Positions 27,288 through 37,865 of a stretch of DNA of 64,000 nt are shown in pieces. The stretch covers positions 889,001 to 953,000 of the forward strand of contig NZ_CP019427.1 of assembly GCF_009834545.1 (NCBI RefSeq), written 5' to 3'. The notes beneath the pieces are model-generated. The model worked only from the letters and a program-made list of their open reading frames with translations. It was not told the DNA's origin and searched no databases. This DNA comes from Pseudomonas sp. S04. GTDB lineage: Bacteria; Pseudomonadota; Gammaproteobacteria; Pseudomonadales; Pseudomonadaceae. Numbering within the stretch: the first letter of the stretch is position 1; each line of letters starts with the position of its first letter. Position numbers and translations under genes: made by a program.

Positions 27288-27316
27288 ACTTTAGGGCGTG
27301 AGGGGCTTGAGATCAA
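27288..27316 (-). promoter_or_regulatory. Probable speC promoter
   Basis: On the reverse strand TTGATC (complement of 27311-27316) and TAAAGT (complement of 27288-27293) are 17 bases apart. This would give a leader of about 195 bases that includes the hairpin at 27190-27226. The match to sigma-70 is fair, not perfect. The gap 27086-27537 otherwise holds only the leader and a REP pair. Confidence 0.5.
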
Positions 27317-27426
27317 CAAAAAATGTCGCGTTTTTGCACGCTTCCGTCGTGCGGTCCCGGACAGCTACTGATGTAACCGACCTGCATGACAGTGTGATGT
27401 TCCTCCAAGAGGGAGATTTGAATACT

Positions 27427-27526
27427 TGTAGGAGCGAGCTTGCTCGCGATGGACGTCAACGATAACGCGTGGAGCCTGGTACCCTGTGGTGCCATCGAGT
27501 GCATCGCGAGCAAGCTCGCTCCTACA
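27427..27526. repeat. Inverted pair of REP elements
   Basis: TGTAGGAGCGAGCTTGCTCG at the left end is mirrored by CGAGCAAGCTCGCTCCTACA at the right end, with about 50 bases between. This is the pseudomonad repetitive extragenic palindrome in its usual head-to-head arrangement. It lies downstream of the ABC transporter operon and upstream of speC. Confidence 0.9.
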
Positions 27527-27537
27527 GTTATTTTTTG

Positions 27538-28695
27538 TCAGGCCAACGCAGTCTCGGCCGGCGACACAATGCTGGTCTTGCCGCCACGGGACTTGCCGGA
27601 GCTCAGGTACTCGGCAATCGATTCCTGGGTCACTTCGCCGAGGAACACCCGCTCCGCATCCAGCACCGGCAGCCACGAGCGGTTGAACTCGTACATGCGC
27701 GACAGCAGGATGCGCAGGTGTTCGTCGTAGGCTGCAGTGGCGTTGAACTCGCGCAGATACTGGCCACATGAGCCGCCCTGGCGGTGCAGGTCGCGGCGAC
27801 GTACGTAGCCCAGGGCCTTGTTTTCGGCACAGGTGACGACCACATAGCGGCGGTCGTGTTCGTCCATCAACTCCAGCGCATCGGCCACCGGGGTCTCCGG
27901 GCTCACGGACGGGGCGTTGTCCGCGGCGTCTTCGGCCTTGACCAGCAGCAGGCGCTTGAGGGTGCTGTCCTGGCCCACGAAGTTGCTGACAAAGTCGTCC
28001 GCCGGGTGGGCGAGCAAGGTGTCCGGGTGGTCGATCTGCAACAACTTGCCGGCGCGGAAGATGGCGATCTTGTCCCCCAGCTTGATCGCTTCGTCGATGT
28101 CATGGCTGACCATGATCACCGTCTTGTTCAGCGCCCGCTGCATCTCGAAGAATTCGTTCTGGATCATCTCGCGGTTGATCGGGTCGACTGCGCCGAAGGG
28201 TTCGTCCATCAGCAGCAACGGGGCATCGGCGGCCAGCGCGCGGATCACGCCGATGCGCTGCTGCTGGCCACCGGACAGTTCACGCGGATAGCGGTGCAGG
28301 TACTGCTTGGGTTCGAGCTTGATCATGCTCATCAACTCGCGGGCGCGGTCGTGGCACTTCTGTTTGTCCCAGCCGAGCAGGCGCGGGACCACGGTGATGT
28401 TCTCCTCGATGGTCATGTTGGGGAACAGGCCGATCTGCTGGATCACATAGCCGATGTTGCGGCGCAGGGTCACTGCGTCGAGGTCGGTGGTGTCTTCGCC
28501 GTTGATCAGGATCTTGCCCGAGGTCGGTTTGATCAGGCGGTTGATCATCTTCAGCGTGGTGCTTTTGCCGCAGCCCGATGGCCCGAGGAACACGCAGATT
28601 TCGCCTTCATTGACGGTCAGGCTTACCGAGTCCACGGCTTTGACGTCTTTGCCGTTGCTGCGGAAGGTTTTGCTGAGGTTTTGAAGTTCGATCAT
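27538..28695 (-). CDS. Osmoprotectant (glycine betaine/choline/carnitine) ABC transporter, ATPase with CBS domains
   Basis: The energising subunit of an OpuC/YehX-type importer for compatible solutes. The 385-residue product has Walker A (GPSGCGKST), the signature LSGGQQQRIGVIRAL and Walker B (LLLMDEP) in the first 240 residues, then a tandem CBS region (FVGQDSTLKRLLL onward) that senses ionic strength or nucleotides in this family. The ATG complementary to 28693-28695 overlaps the preceding permease stop (ATGA). It is last in a four-gene operon: permease, binding protein, permease, ATPase. OpuCA is the closest name, though the gene order differs from the one I recall for opuCABCD. Confidence 0.9.
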   Translation of the reverse strand: MIELQNLSKTFRSNGKDVKAVDSVSLTVNEGEICVFLGPSGCGKSTTLKMINRLIKPTSGKILINGEDTTDLDAVTLRRNIGYVIQQIGLFPNMTIEENITVVPRLLGWDKQKCHDRARELMSMIKLEPKQYLHRYPRELSGGQQQRIGVIRALAADAPLLLMDEPFGAVDPINREMIQNEFFEMQRALNKTVIMVSHDIDEAIKLGDKIAIFRAGKLLQIDHPDTLLAHPADDFVSNFVGQDSTLKRLLLVKAEDAADNAPSVSPETPVADALELMDEHDRRYVVVTCAENKALGYVRRRDLHRQGGSCGQYLREFNATAAYDEHLRILLSRMYEFNRSWLPVLDAERVFLGEVTQESIAEYLSSGKSRGGKTSIVSPAETALA

Positions 28696-29345
28696 TTCAG
28701 GAGTCCTTTTGGAGTCAGCGAGCGTTGCAGCCATTGCAAGAGCAGGTCGGCGAAGATGGCCAGCACACTGACCAGGACCGCGCCGACAATCAGCATCGAC
28801 ATGTCGCTGCGGCTGATGGAGGCGAGAATGAGTACGCCCAGGCCGCCGGCGCCGATGGTCGCGGCGATGGTCATCACCCCGATGTTCATCACCACGGCGG
28901 TGCGCACACCGGCGAGAATCACCGGCACCGCGATCGGCAGTTCGACCATGCGCAGGCGCTGGCCGAATGTCATGCCAATGCCCCGGGCGGCTTCGCGAAT
29001 ACCCGGTTCGACGCCGGTCAGCGCCAGGTAGGTGTTACGCATGATCGGCAGCAGGGAGTACAGGAACACCGCGGTAATCGCCGGCATCGGCCCCAGGCCC
29101 TGGCCGAACTTCGAATAGAACGGCAGCAGCAGGCCGAACAGGGCAATCGAGGGCACGGTCAGCAGCACGGTGGCGCTGGCCTGTAGCGGGCCGGCCAGTG
29201 CCGGAAAGCGAGTCATCACAATGCCCAGGGGCACGCCGACGACAATCGCCAGGGTCACGGCGATCCCGACCAGGGTGATGTGTTGCCAGGTCAGGTGCAG
29301 GACAAGTGGCCAGTCCAGATGGGAAAAGGCGTTCAGGAAATCCAT
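28692..29345 (-). CDS. Osmoprotectant ABC transporter permease (OpuCB/YehY type)
   Basis: A 217-residue inner-membrane permease with about six segments and the family motif for ATPase docking (EAARGIGMTFGQRLRMVELPIAVPVILAGVRTA). It is coupled to the ATPase gene by ATGA and starts 15 bases after the binding-protein stop. Together with the second permease at 30287-31003 it should form the heterodimeric channel of the importer. Confidence 0.9.
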   Translation of the reverse strand: MDFLNAFSHLDWPLVLHLTWQHITLVGIAVTLAIVVGVPLGIVMTRFPALAGPLQASATVLLTVPSIALFGLLLPFYSKFGQGLGPMPAITAVFLYSLLPIMRNTYLALTGVEPGIREAARGIGMTFGQRLRMVELPIAVPVILAGVRTAVVMNIGVMTIAATIGAGGLGVLILASISRSDMSMLIVGAVLVSVLAIFADLLLQWLQRSLTPKGLLK

Positions 29346-29360
29346 GGCTTTTCCTCCGGT

Positions 29361-30263
29361 TCAGTTGTTCGAAAGCTGTGGGTGCTGGCGCAGGAAGTCT
29401 GCGGCCACGGCCGACGGGCTTTCATGATTGACGTCGACCCGGGCATTGAGCTGGCGCATGGTCTCGTCATCGAACAGATCGGCCAGCGGCTTGAGTTGGC
29501 CAGCCAGTTGCGGATGGGCGTCGAGGTACACCTGGCGCACCACGGGGGCGGCGGTGTAGTCGGGGAAGTAATGCTTGTCGTCTTTGAGCAACTTGAGTTT
29601 GAACGCACTCAGGCGCCCGTCGGTGGTGTACACCAGGCCGGCAAACACCTGGCCATTGCGCAGTGCGGTGTAGACCAGGCCCGCGTCCATCTGGCGGATG
29701 TTGCGTCGGGTCAGGTCCATGTCGTAGCGCTCGACCATGCCTGCCAGGCCGTCGGAACGGTTGGCGAACTCGGTGTCCAGGGCCACCAGCGGGTTGTCCT
29801 CGGCCTGATTGCGCAGCGCCGTGTTCAGCTCGCTGATGCTGTTGACCTCGGGGAATTGCTCGGCGATTTTCTCGGGCAGTGCCAGGGCGTAGGTGTTGCT
29901 GAATTTCGACGGCGAGAGCCAGGTAAGGCCCTTCTTCGCATCCAGTTCAGTGACCCGGGCCAGGGACTGCTGGCTGTCGAGCTTTTCCGTGACGTGGTTG
30001 TAGGACACCAGGGAGACCCCGGTGTACTCCCAGACCATGTCCAGTTGCCCGGTTTCCTGGGCGCTGCGGGCCAGGTTGCTGCCCAGGCCGCCGGTGACCT
30101 GGGCGTTGTAGCCTTTGGCGCGCAGGTATTGGGCGGTGATTTCGGCGAGCAGGGTCTGCTCGGTGAAGACCCGGGCGCCGATGCGGATCAGGGGTTTTTC
30201 GGCGGCCTGGGCAAATCCTGCGCACAGCAGGACGCAGCCCAGTAACAAGCTTGGTAATTTCAT
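29361..30263 (-). CDS. Osmoprotectant ABC transporter periplasmic binding protein (OpuAC-type fold)
   Basis: A 300-residue secreted protein that captures betaine- or choline-type solutes. It has a signal peptide of about 20 residues (MKLPSLLLGCVLLCAGFAQA, then AEKPLIRIGARVFTEQ). The family landmarks GGLGSNLARSAQETGQLDMVWEYTG and the glycine-rich hinge follow, and a tyrosine and tryptophan in WEYTG are candidate cage residues. The start is the ATG complementary to 30261-30263. The frame is open upstream through the neighbouring permease, but that part is a shadow. It lies between the two permease genes. Confidence 0.9.
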   Translation of the reverse strand: MKLPSLLLGCVLLCAGFAQAAEKPLIRIGARVFTEQTLLAEITAQYLRAKGYNAQVTGGLGSNLARSAQETGQLDMVWEYTGVSLVSYNHVTEKLDSQQSLARVTELDAKKGLTWLSPSKFSNTYALALPEKIAEQFPEVNSISELNTALRNQAEDNPLVALDTEFANRSDGLAGMVERYDMDLTRRNIRQMDAGLVYTALRNGQVFAGLVYTTDGRLSAFKLKLLKDDKHYFPDYTAAPVVRQVYLDAHPQLAGQLKPLADLFDDETMRQLNARVDVNHESPSAVAADFLRQHPQLSNN

Positions 30264-30286
30264 CGTGATTCCTTCGCTCAGCCGGG

Positions 30287-31003
30287 TTAGGACTGGGGTA
30301 ACCCGCGTTCCAGCCAGAGGCGGCTGCTCAGTGTCACCAGACCGTCCAGCAGCAATGCCAGCAGGGCGGTACACGCCGCGCCGAGGATCAGTTGCGGCTG
30401 GTTGTTCAGGGCAATGCCGGGGAAAATCAGGCTGCCCAGACTGTTGGCGCCGATCAGGAACGCCAGGGGCGCGGTACCGACGTTGATCGCCAGCGCTACT
30501 CGCACGCCACCGATGATGATCGGCACGGCGTTCGGCAGTTCGACCCGCCAGAGCACTTGGCGCGGGGTCATGCCGATGCCGACGGCGGCTTCCTTGAGTG
30601 AACCCTGGACGTTTTTCAGGCCCTCGTAGGTATTGCGCACGATGGGCAGGAGGGAGGCGAGGAAGAGGGCGAAGATGGCAGGGCCGCTGCCGATCCCGAG
30701 GATCCCCAGGGCGATGGCCAGTACGGCCAGGGGTGGGACGGTGTTGCCGATGTTGAAGATTTGCATGAAGCGTTCGGCGCGTCCGACCAGGGTCGGGCGG
30801 CTGAGCAGGATGCCGGCAGGGATGCCCACGACAAGGGCGGCCAGCATGGAAGCGAGGACGAGGATCAGGTGAGCTTGCAGGTAAAACAACAAATCGTCGC
30901 GGTACAGTTCGATCGTGTTGATGCCGATCCAGTGGATCAGCAGGGCCAGGAGGGCGACGACAACCGCTCCCCCTATCAGCCCTTTGCCATAGCGAATAGC
31001 CAC
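30287..31003 (-). CDS. Osmoprotectant ABC transporter permease (OpuCD/YehW type)
   Basis: First gene of the operon, 238 residues, about six membrane segments. The EAA-type loop reads KEAAVGIGMTPRQVLWRVELPNAVPIIIGGVRVALAINVGTA over about 42 residues. It is paralogous to the permease at 28692 but longer at its N-terminus (an extra segment, IGGAVVVALLALLIHWIG). The upstream gap of 328 bases to prfC holds both divergent promoters. Confidence 0.9.
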   Translation of the reverse strand: MAIRYGKGLIGGAVVVALLALLIHWIGINTIELYRDDLLFYLQAHLILVLASMLAALVVGIPAGILLSRPTLVGRAERFMQIFNIGNTVPPLAVLAIALGILGIGSGPAIFALFLASLLPIVRNTYEGLKNVQGSLKEAAVGIGMTPRQVLWRVELPNAVPIIIGGVRVALAINVGTAPLAFLIGANSLGSLIFPGIALNNQPQLILGAACTALLALLLDGLVTLSSRLWLERGLPQS

Positions 31004-31263
31004 AGGCGGACTCCTTTATTTCAGTCGGCGCACACTTCCCGTGTGGCAACGCCATGCCTGGCTGCCGGGAAGGTGTTCGCGAAAAGCAGCTCGCCAATGC
31101 CGGCAAAACGGCATGAGGTCGAGCCATGAGCACAGCCTCGTCAGGCTGACTTGCAGATATTTTCAGCCCCTGACGAAAGGTCGTAACAGGGGAGTGGACG
31201 TCTCTACGCTTTAAAAGGTTCCCATCTTAGGCAGCATTTGGCCACCCTTAATGTGCTCAACGG

Positions 31264-31293
31264 TTCGGTTCTGGGTTCAACTTGGGCTATAAT
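31264..31293 (+). promoter_or_regulatory. Probable prfC promoter
   Basis: A perfect TATAAT (31288-31293) lies 39 bases before the prfC start. The -35 region TTCGGT (31264-31269) is weak at 18-base spacing. The remainder of 31004-31263 shows no gene and must carry the divergent ABC-operon promoter, which I could not pin down. Confidence 0.55.
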
Positions 31294-31331
31294 CGCCGCC
31301 CTTTTTTGAATCACCTGCCAGGCGATTTCCC

Positions 31332-32915
<1,584 letters not shown>

Positions 32916-32938
32916 GCGCTGAACCGTCACACCCAAAA

Positions 32939-32966
32939 CCCCGTTGCGAAAGCCGCGGGGTTTTTT
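32939..32966 (+). terminator. Intrinsic terminator of prfC
   Basis: AAAACCCCG, loop, CGGGGTTTTTT. The core stem is CCCCG (32939-32943) with CGGGG (32956-32960), extended by A-T pairs, then a T6 run. It lies 24 bases past the prfC stop. Confidence 0.9.
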
Positions 32967-33154
32967 GTTGCTGCGCGAGCTTAGCTGGATTGGCTCTAAC
33001 TGTTATTCACAACCAATCTGGAAGGATGTGGCATTTCCTGGCTTTAGTCAGCGTCCTATCTGGAGAACCCGACCGATCACAACTAGATTGCAGCCAACGC
33101 CATGGCGATTGGGTTCGTCGCCGCCAGGCTCTCCTCGAAAGGATGGAATCAGCT

Positions 33155-33412
33155 ATGAGCATTTTTCAACGCAGTGTGCTGTTGCTTAAGGTGTTGCTGT
33201 TGCTGTCGGTGGGTATGTCTTCGGCGTGGGCTGAGTGCCCTCGCCATGGTGAGCAGGTGTCGAGCGATCAGGTGGGAGACGGCGGATTGATGCTGGCCAA
33301 GTCCGAATCCGAGCCGGGGGACAAGGGTCAGGGAGGTAGCGCGGGCGACGATGACTCAACCACCGACGAGCCGGACAGCGATGATGCGGATGAGGGTGAT
33401 AGCCAGACGTAG
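33155..33412 (+). CDS. Small secreted acidic protein, unknown function
   Basis: An 85-residue product with a clear signal peptide (MSIFQRSVLLLKVLLLLSVG.. cleaved near SSAWA/EC). The mature protein of about 59 residues has one cysteine near its N-terminus and a low-complexity tail of D, E, S, T and G (GDDDSTTDEPDSDDADEGD). An AGGATGGA ribosome-binding site lies about 8 bases upstream of the ATG at 33155; another in-frame ATG at 33143 would add four residues. Not recognised. The tail could bind divalent cations. Secretion signal plus ribosome-binding site argue that the gene is real. Confidence 0.6.
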   Translation: MSIFQRSVLLLKVLLLLSVGMSSAWAECPRHGEQVSSDQVGDGGLMLAKSESEPGDKGQGGSAGDDDSTTDEPDSDDADEGDSQT

Positions 33413-33484
33413 CTCGTCATTGCTCCAATCTTTTGTGGGAGCTGCTGAAGGCTGCGATTTGGGGGTATATCCGTTGCTGCGGTG

Positions 33485-33760
33485 ATGGCGGCTTAGGGTT
33501 TCGCCCTTACGGCGAGGCACTTTTGTCAAACGACACAAAAGTACCCAAAAAGTCTTGCCCCAGCGTTCGGCCCCTCGCTAAGGCTCGGGGTACCTTCGCT
33601 GCGGTGCCCATCAGGGGGCATCGCCTACGGTTTGCTTCGCTGCACCTCCTCTCGATGCATGCGGCTTCGCCGCACGGCGCTACGCGCCTACCCCCTGATG
33701 GACACCTTCGCTCAGCCTGCCGAAGGGGCAGGTGGATCAAGATCAAAAGCCAGAGCACGG
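33485..33760. repeat. Dispersed Pseudomonas intergenic repeat of about 275 bases
   Basis: The text from TTAGGGTTTCGCCCTTACGG through CACTTTTGTCAAACGACACA and AGTCTTGCCCCAGCGTT is a repeat I recall from many Pseudomonas intergenic regions. It contains an 11-bp inverted repeat, CCATCAGGGGG (33608-33618) with CCCCCTGATGG (33691-33701), and a GCGGCTTCGCCGC hairpin (33661-33673) inside it. It encodes nothing I can support. Its origin and mobility are unknown. Confidence 0.6.
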
Positions 33761-33845
33761 CGACCTGACAGTCGGCCTGAGTGGTAAAGGCGGGCGAGGC
33801 GGCCTACCGGCCGGCCTGTTTTTCCTGGTTGGGTTGAAATTACTC

Positions 33846-33886
33846 TGTAGGAGCGAGCAAGCCGCAAGCGGGCACTCGCTCCTACA
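33846..33886. repeat. REP element downstream of dppF
   Basis: TGTAGGAGCGAG and CTCGCTCCTACA enclose CAAGCCGCAAGCGGGCA, forming one perfect hairpin 16 bases after the dppF stop. It may protect the 3' end of the dpp transcript. Confidence 0.85.
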
Positions 33887-33901
33887 TCTACAGCGGTTTT
33901 G

Positions 33902-34882
33902 TCAGGCCGCCCCCTCGAGAAATTGCTCGGCGTAATGACACGCTACCTGGCGGCTGTCGAGCAAACGCAAGGCCGGCTCTTCGGTACTACAACGCTCGGT
34001 GGCGTACGGGCAGCGCTTGTGGAAGGCGCAGCCGGACGGTGGGTTCAGCGGGTTGGGCAGTTCGCCGACGATCTTGATTTTCGGTTTGTCCGGGTCCGGG
34101 TGGATGGTCGGTGTGGCCGACAGCAGGGCCTGGGTGTAGGGGTGCAGCGGGCGGGTGTAGATGTCCTCTTTGGGGCCCATTTCCACCGGACGGCCGAGGT
34201 ACATGACCATCACGTGGTCGGCCACATGGCGCACCACCGCCAGGTTGTGGGAGATGAACACGTAGGCGGTGTTGAATTCCTGCTGCAGGTCCATGAACAG
34301 GTTCAGCACCTGGGCCTGGATCGACACGTCCAGCGCCGAGGTCGGTTCGTCCGCCACCAGCACTTTCGGTTGCAGCATCATTGCCCGGGCGAGGGCGATC
34401 CGCTGGCGCTGGCCACCGGAAAACATGTGCGGATAACGCTGGTAATGCTCGGGACGCAGGCCGACCTGCTTCATCATCGCCTGGACTTTGTCGCGCCGTT
34501 CGGCAGCGCTTAAGTTGGTGTTGATCAGCAGCGGCTCGGCCAATTGGTCACCGATTTTCTGCCGCGGGTTGAGCGACGCGTACGGGCTCTGGAACACCAT
34601 CTGCACGTCTTTGCGCAACTGCTTGCGCTCGGCCTTGTTGGCCCCGGTGACTTCCTGCCCGGCGATTTTCAAGGAGCCGGAGGACGGCTCTTCGATCAGC
34701 GTCAGGGCGCGGGCCAGGGTCGACTTGCCGCAACCGGATTCGCCGACCACGGCCAGGGTCTTGCCGGCTTCCAGTTCGAACGACACGCCGTTGAGCGCAC
34801 GCACGGTGGCGTGGCCCTTGAACAGGCCGCGGGAGACTTCGTAGTGACGGGTCAGGTCACGGGCTGTGAGAACGACGGCCAT
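33902..34882 (-). CDS. dppF: Dipeptide ABC transporter ATPase DppF
   Basis: One of two ATPases powering dipeptide import. The 326 residues include Walker A GESGCGKST, signature FSGGQRQRIALARAM, Walker B VLVADEPTSALD, and the C-terminal oligopeptide-family region with its cysteine pattern (CAFHKRCPYATERC) that binds an iron-sulfur cluster in homologues. The ATG complementary to 34880-34882 overlaps the dppD stop (TAATG). It is last in the dppBCDF order. Confidence 0.94.
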   Translation of the reverse strand: MAVVLTARDLTRHYEVSRGLFKGHATVRALNGVSFELEAGKTLAVVGESGCGKSTLARALTLIEEPSSGSLKIAGQEVTGANKAERKQLRKDVQMVFQSPYASLNPRQKIGDQLAEPLLINTNLSAAERRDKVQAMMKQVGLRPEHYQRYPHMFSGGQRQRIALARAMMLQPKVLVADEPTSALDVSIQAQVLNLFMDLQQEFNTAYVFISHNLAVVRHVADHVMVMYLGRPVEMGPKEDIYTRPLHPYTQALLSATPTIHPDPDKPKIKIVGELPNPLNPPSGCAFHKRCPYATERCSTEEPALRLLDSRQVACHYAEQFLEGAA

Positions 34883-35850
34883 TACGCCACCTCCTGATTC
34901 AAAGGATAGAAGCAGCGAGCGAGGCTGTTGCTTTTCGGATCGAGGGCCGGGCGCTGGGCGCGGCAGTTGTCCTGCACGTAGGGGCAGCGTGGCGACAGCA
35001 GGCAACCCTGCGGGCGGTCGTAACGGCCGGGAACGATACCCGGCAGCGTGGCCAGGCGCGATTCGCCCAGGCTGTGTTCCGGAATCGCCTTGAGCAGGGC
35101 TTCGCTGTACGGGTGCGCGGGAATGTCGAACAGCTGCGGCACCTGGCCGACTTCCACCGCTTGGCCGGCGTACATCACGCACACGCGCTGGGCGGTTTCG
35201 GCGACCACGGCAAGGTCGTGGGTGATCAGCACCAGGCCCATGTTCTGCTCTTTCTGCAGGGCCAGCAGCAGGTCCATGATCTGCGCCTGAATGGTCACGT
35301 CGAGGGCGGTGGTCGGTTCGTCGGCGATCAGCAGCTTGGGTTCGCCGGCAATTGCCATGGCAATCGCCACGCGCTGGCTCATGCCGCCGGAGAGCTGGTG
35401 CGGGTAGGCGTCCATGCGGCTGGCGGCCCCGGGGATCTCGACTTTTTCCAGCAGTTCGATGGCACGCTTGCGCGCCGCGCGGCCGGACATTTTCAGGTGC
35501 AGGCGCAGCACTTCTTCAATCTGGAAACCGACGGTGTAGCTCGGGTTCAGCGCGGTCATCGGGTCCTGGAAGACCATGGCCAGGTCTTTGCCGACGATCT
35601 GCCGCCGCTGGCGGTTGCTCAGCTTGAGCATGTTCTTGCCGTCGAAGTTCAGGGCGTCGGCGGTGACGATTCCGGGGTGCTCGATCAGGCCCATCAGCGC
35701 CATCATGGTCACCGATTTACCCGACCCCGACTCGCCAACGATGGCCAGGACTTCGCCCTTGTCCACGCTAATGTCGAGGCCGTCGACCACCGGAACGGCG
35801 GTCTTGTCGCCGAAACGCACGTTGAGATTGTTGATTTCTAACAGTGACAT
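34882..35850 (-). CDS. dppD: Dipeptide ABC transporter ATPase DppD
   Basis: Partner ATPase of DppF, 322 residues: Walker A GESGSGKS, signature [15 protein letters not shown], Walker [13 protein letters not shown], and the C-terminal cysteine motif [14 protein letters not shown]. It starts 10 bases after dppC and overlaps dppF by one base. The ATG complementary to 35848-35850 has GGAG upstream. Confidence 0.94.
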   Translation of the reverse strand: MSLLEINNLNVRFGDKTAVPVVDGLDISVDKGEVLAIVGESGSGKSVTMMALMGLIEHPGIVTADALNFDGKNMLKLSNRQRRQIVGKDLAMVFQDPMTALNPSYTVGFQIEEVLRLHLKMSGRAARKRAIELLEKVEIPGAASRMDAYPHQLSGGMSQRVAIAMAIAGEPKLLIADEPTTALDVTIQAQIMDLLLALQKEQNMGLVLITHDLAVVAETAQRVCVMYAGQAVEVGQVPQLFDIPAHPYSEALLKAIPEHSLGESRLATLPGIVPGRYDRPQGCLLSPRCPYVQDNCRAQRPALDPKSNSLARCFYPLNQEVA

Positions 35851-35860
35851 GGGAATCTCC

Positions 35861-36772
35861 TCAGGCGGCGTTCTTGAGTTTCGGGTCCAGCGCATCGCGC
35901 AGGCCGTCGCCCATCAAGTTGATTGCCAGCACGCTGAGCAAAATGGTCAAGCCAGGCAGGCTTACCACCCACCAGGCGCGTTCGATGTAGTCGCGGGCCG
36001 AGGCCAGCATGGTGCCCCACTCCGGGGTTGGCGGTTGCACGCCGAGGCCGAGGAAGCCCAGGGCGGCGGCATCGAGAATCGCCGAGGAAAAACTCAGGGT
36101 TGCCTGGACGATCAGCGGAGCCATGCAGTTGGGTAGCACGGTGATGAACATCAGGCGGGGCAGGCCGGCACCGGCCAGGCGCGCGGCCGTCACGTAGTCA
36201 CGGTTCAGCTCGCCCATCACCGCGGCGCGGGTCAGGCGCACGTAGGACGGCAGGGACACGATGGCGATGGCGATCACGGTGTTGATTAGGCCAGGGCCGA
36301 GGATGGCGACAATCGCCACGGCCAGCAGCAAGGAGGGCAGGGCCAGCATGATGTCCATCAGGCGCATGATGGTCGGGCCTAGTAGACGCGGGAAGAACCC
36401 GGCGAACAGGCCCAGCAGGATCCCCGGGATCAACGACATCACCACCGACGACAAGCCGATCATCAGCGACAGGCGCGAACCCTGGATCAAGCGCGACAGC
36501 AGGTCGCGACCCAGTTCATCGGTGCCGAGCAGGAACTGCAGTTGCCCGCCTTCGAGCCAGGCCGGCGGGGTCAGCAGGAAGTCGCGGTACTGCTCGCTGG
36601 GGTTATGCGGGGCAACCCAGGGCGCGAAGATCGCGCAGAAGATCACCAGCAACATGAACATCAGGCCGGCAACGGCGCCTTTGTTTTTGGAGAACGCTTG
36701 CCAGAATTCTTTGTACGGGGACGGATACAGCAGGCTTTGATCGACTGCTACCGAGGGTGTTGGAGTACTCAT
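35861..36772 (-). CDS. dppC: Dipeptide ABC transporter permease DppC
   Basis: A 303-residue inner-membrane permease. An N-terminal cytoplasmic stretch ([21 protein letters not shown]) precedes about six membrane segments, and the ATPase-docking loop reads [25 protein letters not shown]. The family-typical [19 protein letters not shown] follows near the C-terminus. It lies 11 bases after the dppB stop. Confidence 0.93.
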   Translation of the reverse strand: MSTPTPSVAVDQSLLYPSPYKEFWQAFSKNKGAVAGLMFMLLVIFCAIFAPWVAPHNPSEQYRDFLLTPPAWLEGGQLQFLLGTDELGRDLLSRLIQGSRLSLMIGLSSVVMSLIPGILLGLFAGFFPRLLGPTIMRLMDIMLALPSLLLAVAIVAILGPGLINTVIAIAIVSLPSYVRLTRAAVMGELNRDYVTAARLAGAGLPRLMFITVLPNCMAPLIVQATLSFSSAILDAAALGFLGLGVQPPTPEWGTMLASARDYIERAWWVVSLPGLTILLSVLAINLMGDGLRDALDPKLKNAA

Positions 36773-36783
36773 GGGTAATGATC

Positions 36784-37794
36784 TCAGCGCTGATGACGGA
36801 TGCGTGGGTTGGCAAAGCCGTAGAGGATGTCCACCACGAAGTTGACCAGGATCACCAGGCAGGCGATTAGCAGGATGCCGTTTTGTACGACGGGGTAGTC
36901 CCGGGCGCCGATGGCTTCGATCAGCCATTTACCGATGCCGGGCCAGGAGAAGATGGTCTCGGTCAGGACTGCACCGGCCAGCAGCGTGCCGACCTGCAGG
37001 CCGACCACGGTCAGTACCGGAATCAGCGCGTTGCGCAGGCCGTGGACGAACACCACGCGCGACGGCGACAGGCCTTTGGCCCGTGCGGTGCGGATGTAGT
37101 CTTCGCGCAGCACTTCGAGCATCGAGGAGCGGGTCATCCGCGCAATCACCGCCAGCGGGATGGTGCCGAGCACGATGGCCGGCAGGATCAGGTGGTGCAG
37201 GGCGTCGAGGAATGCGCCCGTGTCATCGGCCAGCAGGGTGTCGATCAGCATGAAACCGGTGACCGGCTCGATGTCGTAGAGCAGGTCGATCCGCCCGGAA
37301 ACCGGGGTCCAGCCCAGAGACACCGAGAAGAACATGATGAGGATCAGGCCCCACCAGAAGATCGGCATCGAATACCCGGCCAGGGAGATGCCCATCACCC
37401 CATGGTCGAACAGCGATCCGCGCTTGAGGGCCGCGATCACCCCGGCCAGCAAACCGAGGATCCCGGCGAACAGCAGGGCAGCCATGGACAGTTCGAGGGT
37501 CGCGGGGAATAGCGAAGTGAACTCGCTCCAGACACTTTCACGGGTGCGCAGCGATTCACCGAGGTCGCCCTGGGCCAGTTTGCCGATGTAGTCCAGGTAC
37601 TGGGCATACAGCGGCTTGTTCAGGCCAAGGCGTTCCATTGCCTGAGCGTGCATTTCGGGGTCGACCCGGCGTTCGCCCATCATGACTTCCACAGGGTCGC
37701 CAGGAATCATGCGAATCAACGCGAAAGTCAGCAGGGTGATGCCGAAAAAGGTGGGGATCAACAACCCCAGTCGGCGGGCAATAAAACTAAACAT
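36784..37794 (-). CDS. dppB: Dipeptide ABC transporter permease DppB
   Basis: A 336-residue inner-membrane permease opening with MFSFIARRLGLLIPTFFGIT and the periplasmic MIPGDPVEVMMGERRVD loop typical of DppB/OppB. The docking loop is DYIRTARAKGLSPSRVVFVHGLRNAL. It forms the channel with DppC and lies 71 bases after the upstream binding-protein gene. Confidence 0.93.
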   Translation of the reverse strand: MFSFIARRLGLLIPTFFGITLLTFALIRMIPGDPVEVMMGERRVDPEMHAQAMERLGLNKPLYAQYLDYIGKLAQGDLGESLRTRESVWSEFTSLFPATLELSMAALLFAGILGLLAGVIAALKRGSLFDHGVMGISLAGYSMPIFWWGLILIMFFSVSLGWTPVSGRIDLLYDIEPVTGFMLIDTLLADDTGAFLDALHHLILPAIVLGTIPLAVIARMTRSSMLEVLREDYIRTARAKGLSPSRVVFVHGLRNALIPVLTVVGLQVGTLLAGAVLTETIFSWPGIGKWLIEAIGARDYPVVQNGILLIACLVILVNFVVDILYGFANPRIRHQR

Positions 37795-37865
37795 CTTCTG
37801 GTGTACCTCATCAGCCGGTTAGGCGTACCGGTCAGCCCAGGATCGGGCTGTGGCCGGCGTTTTTT

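Noticed and set aside
29361..31133. 590-codon frame reading through a permease into the binding-protein gene
   Set aside because: The first ~290 codons are an out-of-frame reading of the permease at 30287-31003. The real gene starts at 30263 with a proper signal peptide.
33433..33768. Open frames within the dispersed repeat at 33.45-33.75 kb
   Set aside because: Frames are open on both strands because of GC content; no start signal, domain or codon bias.
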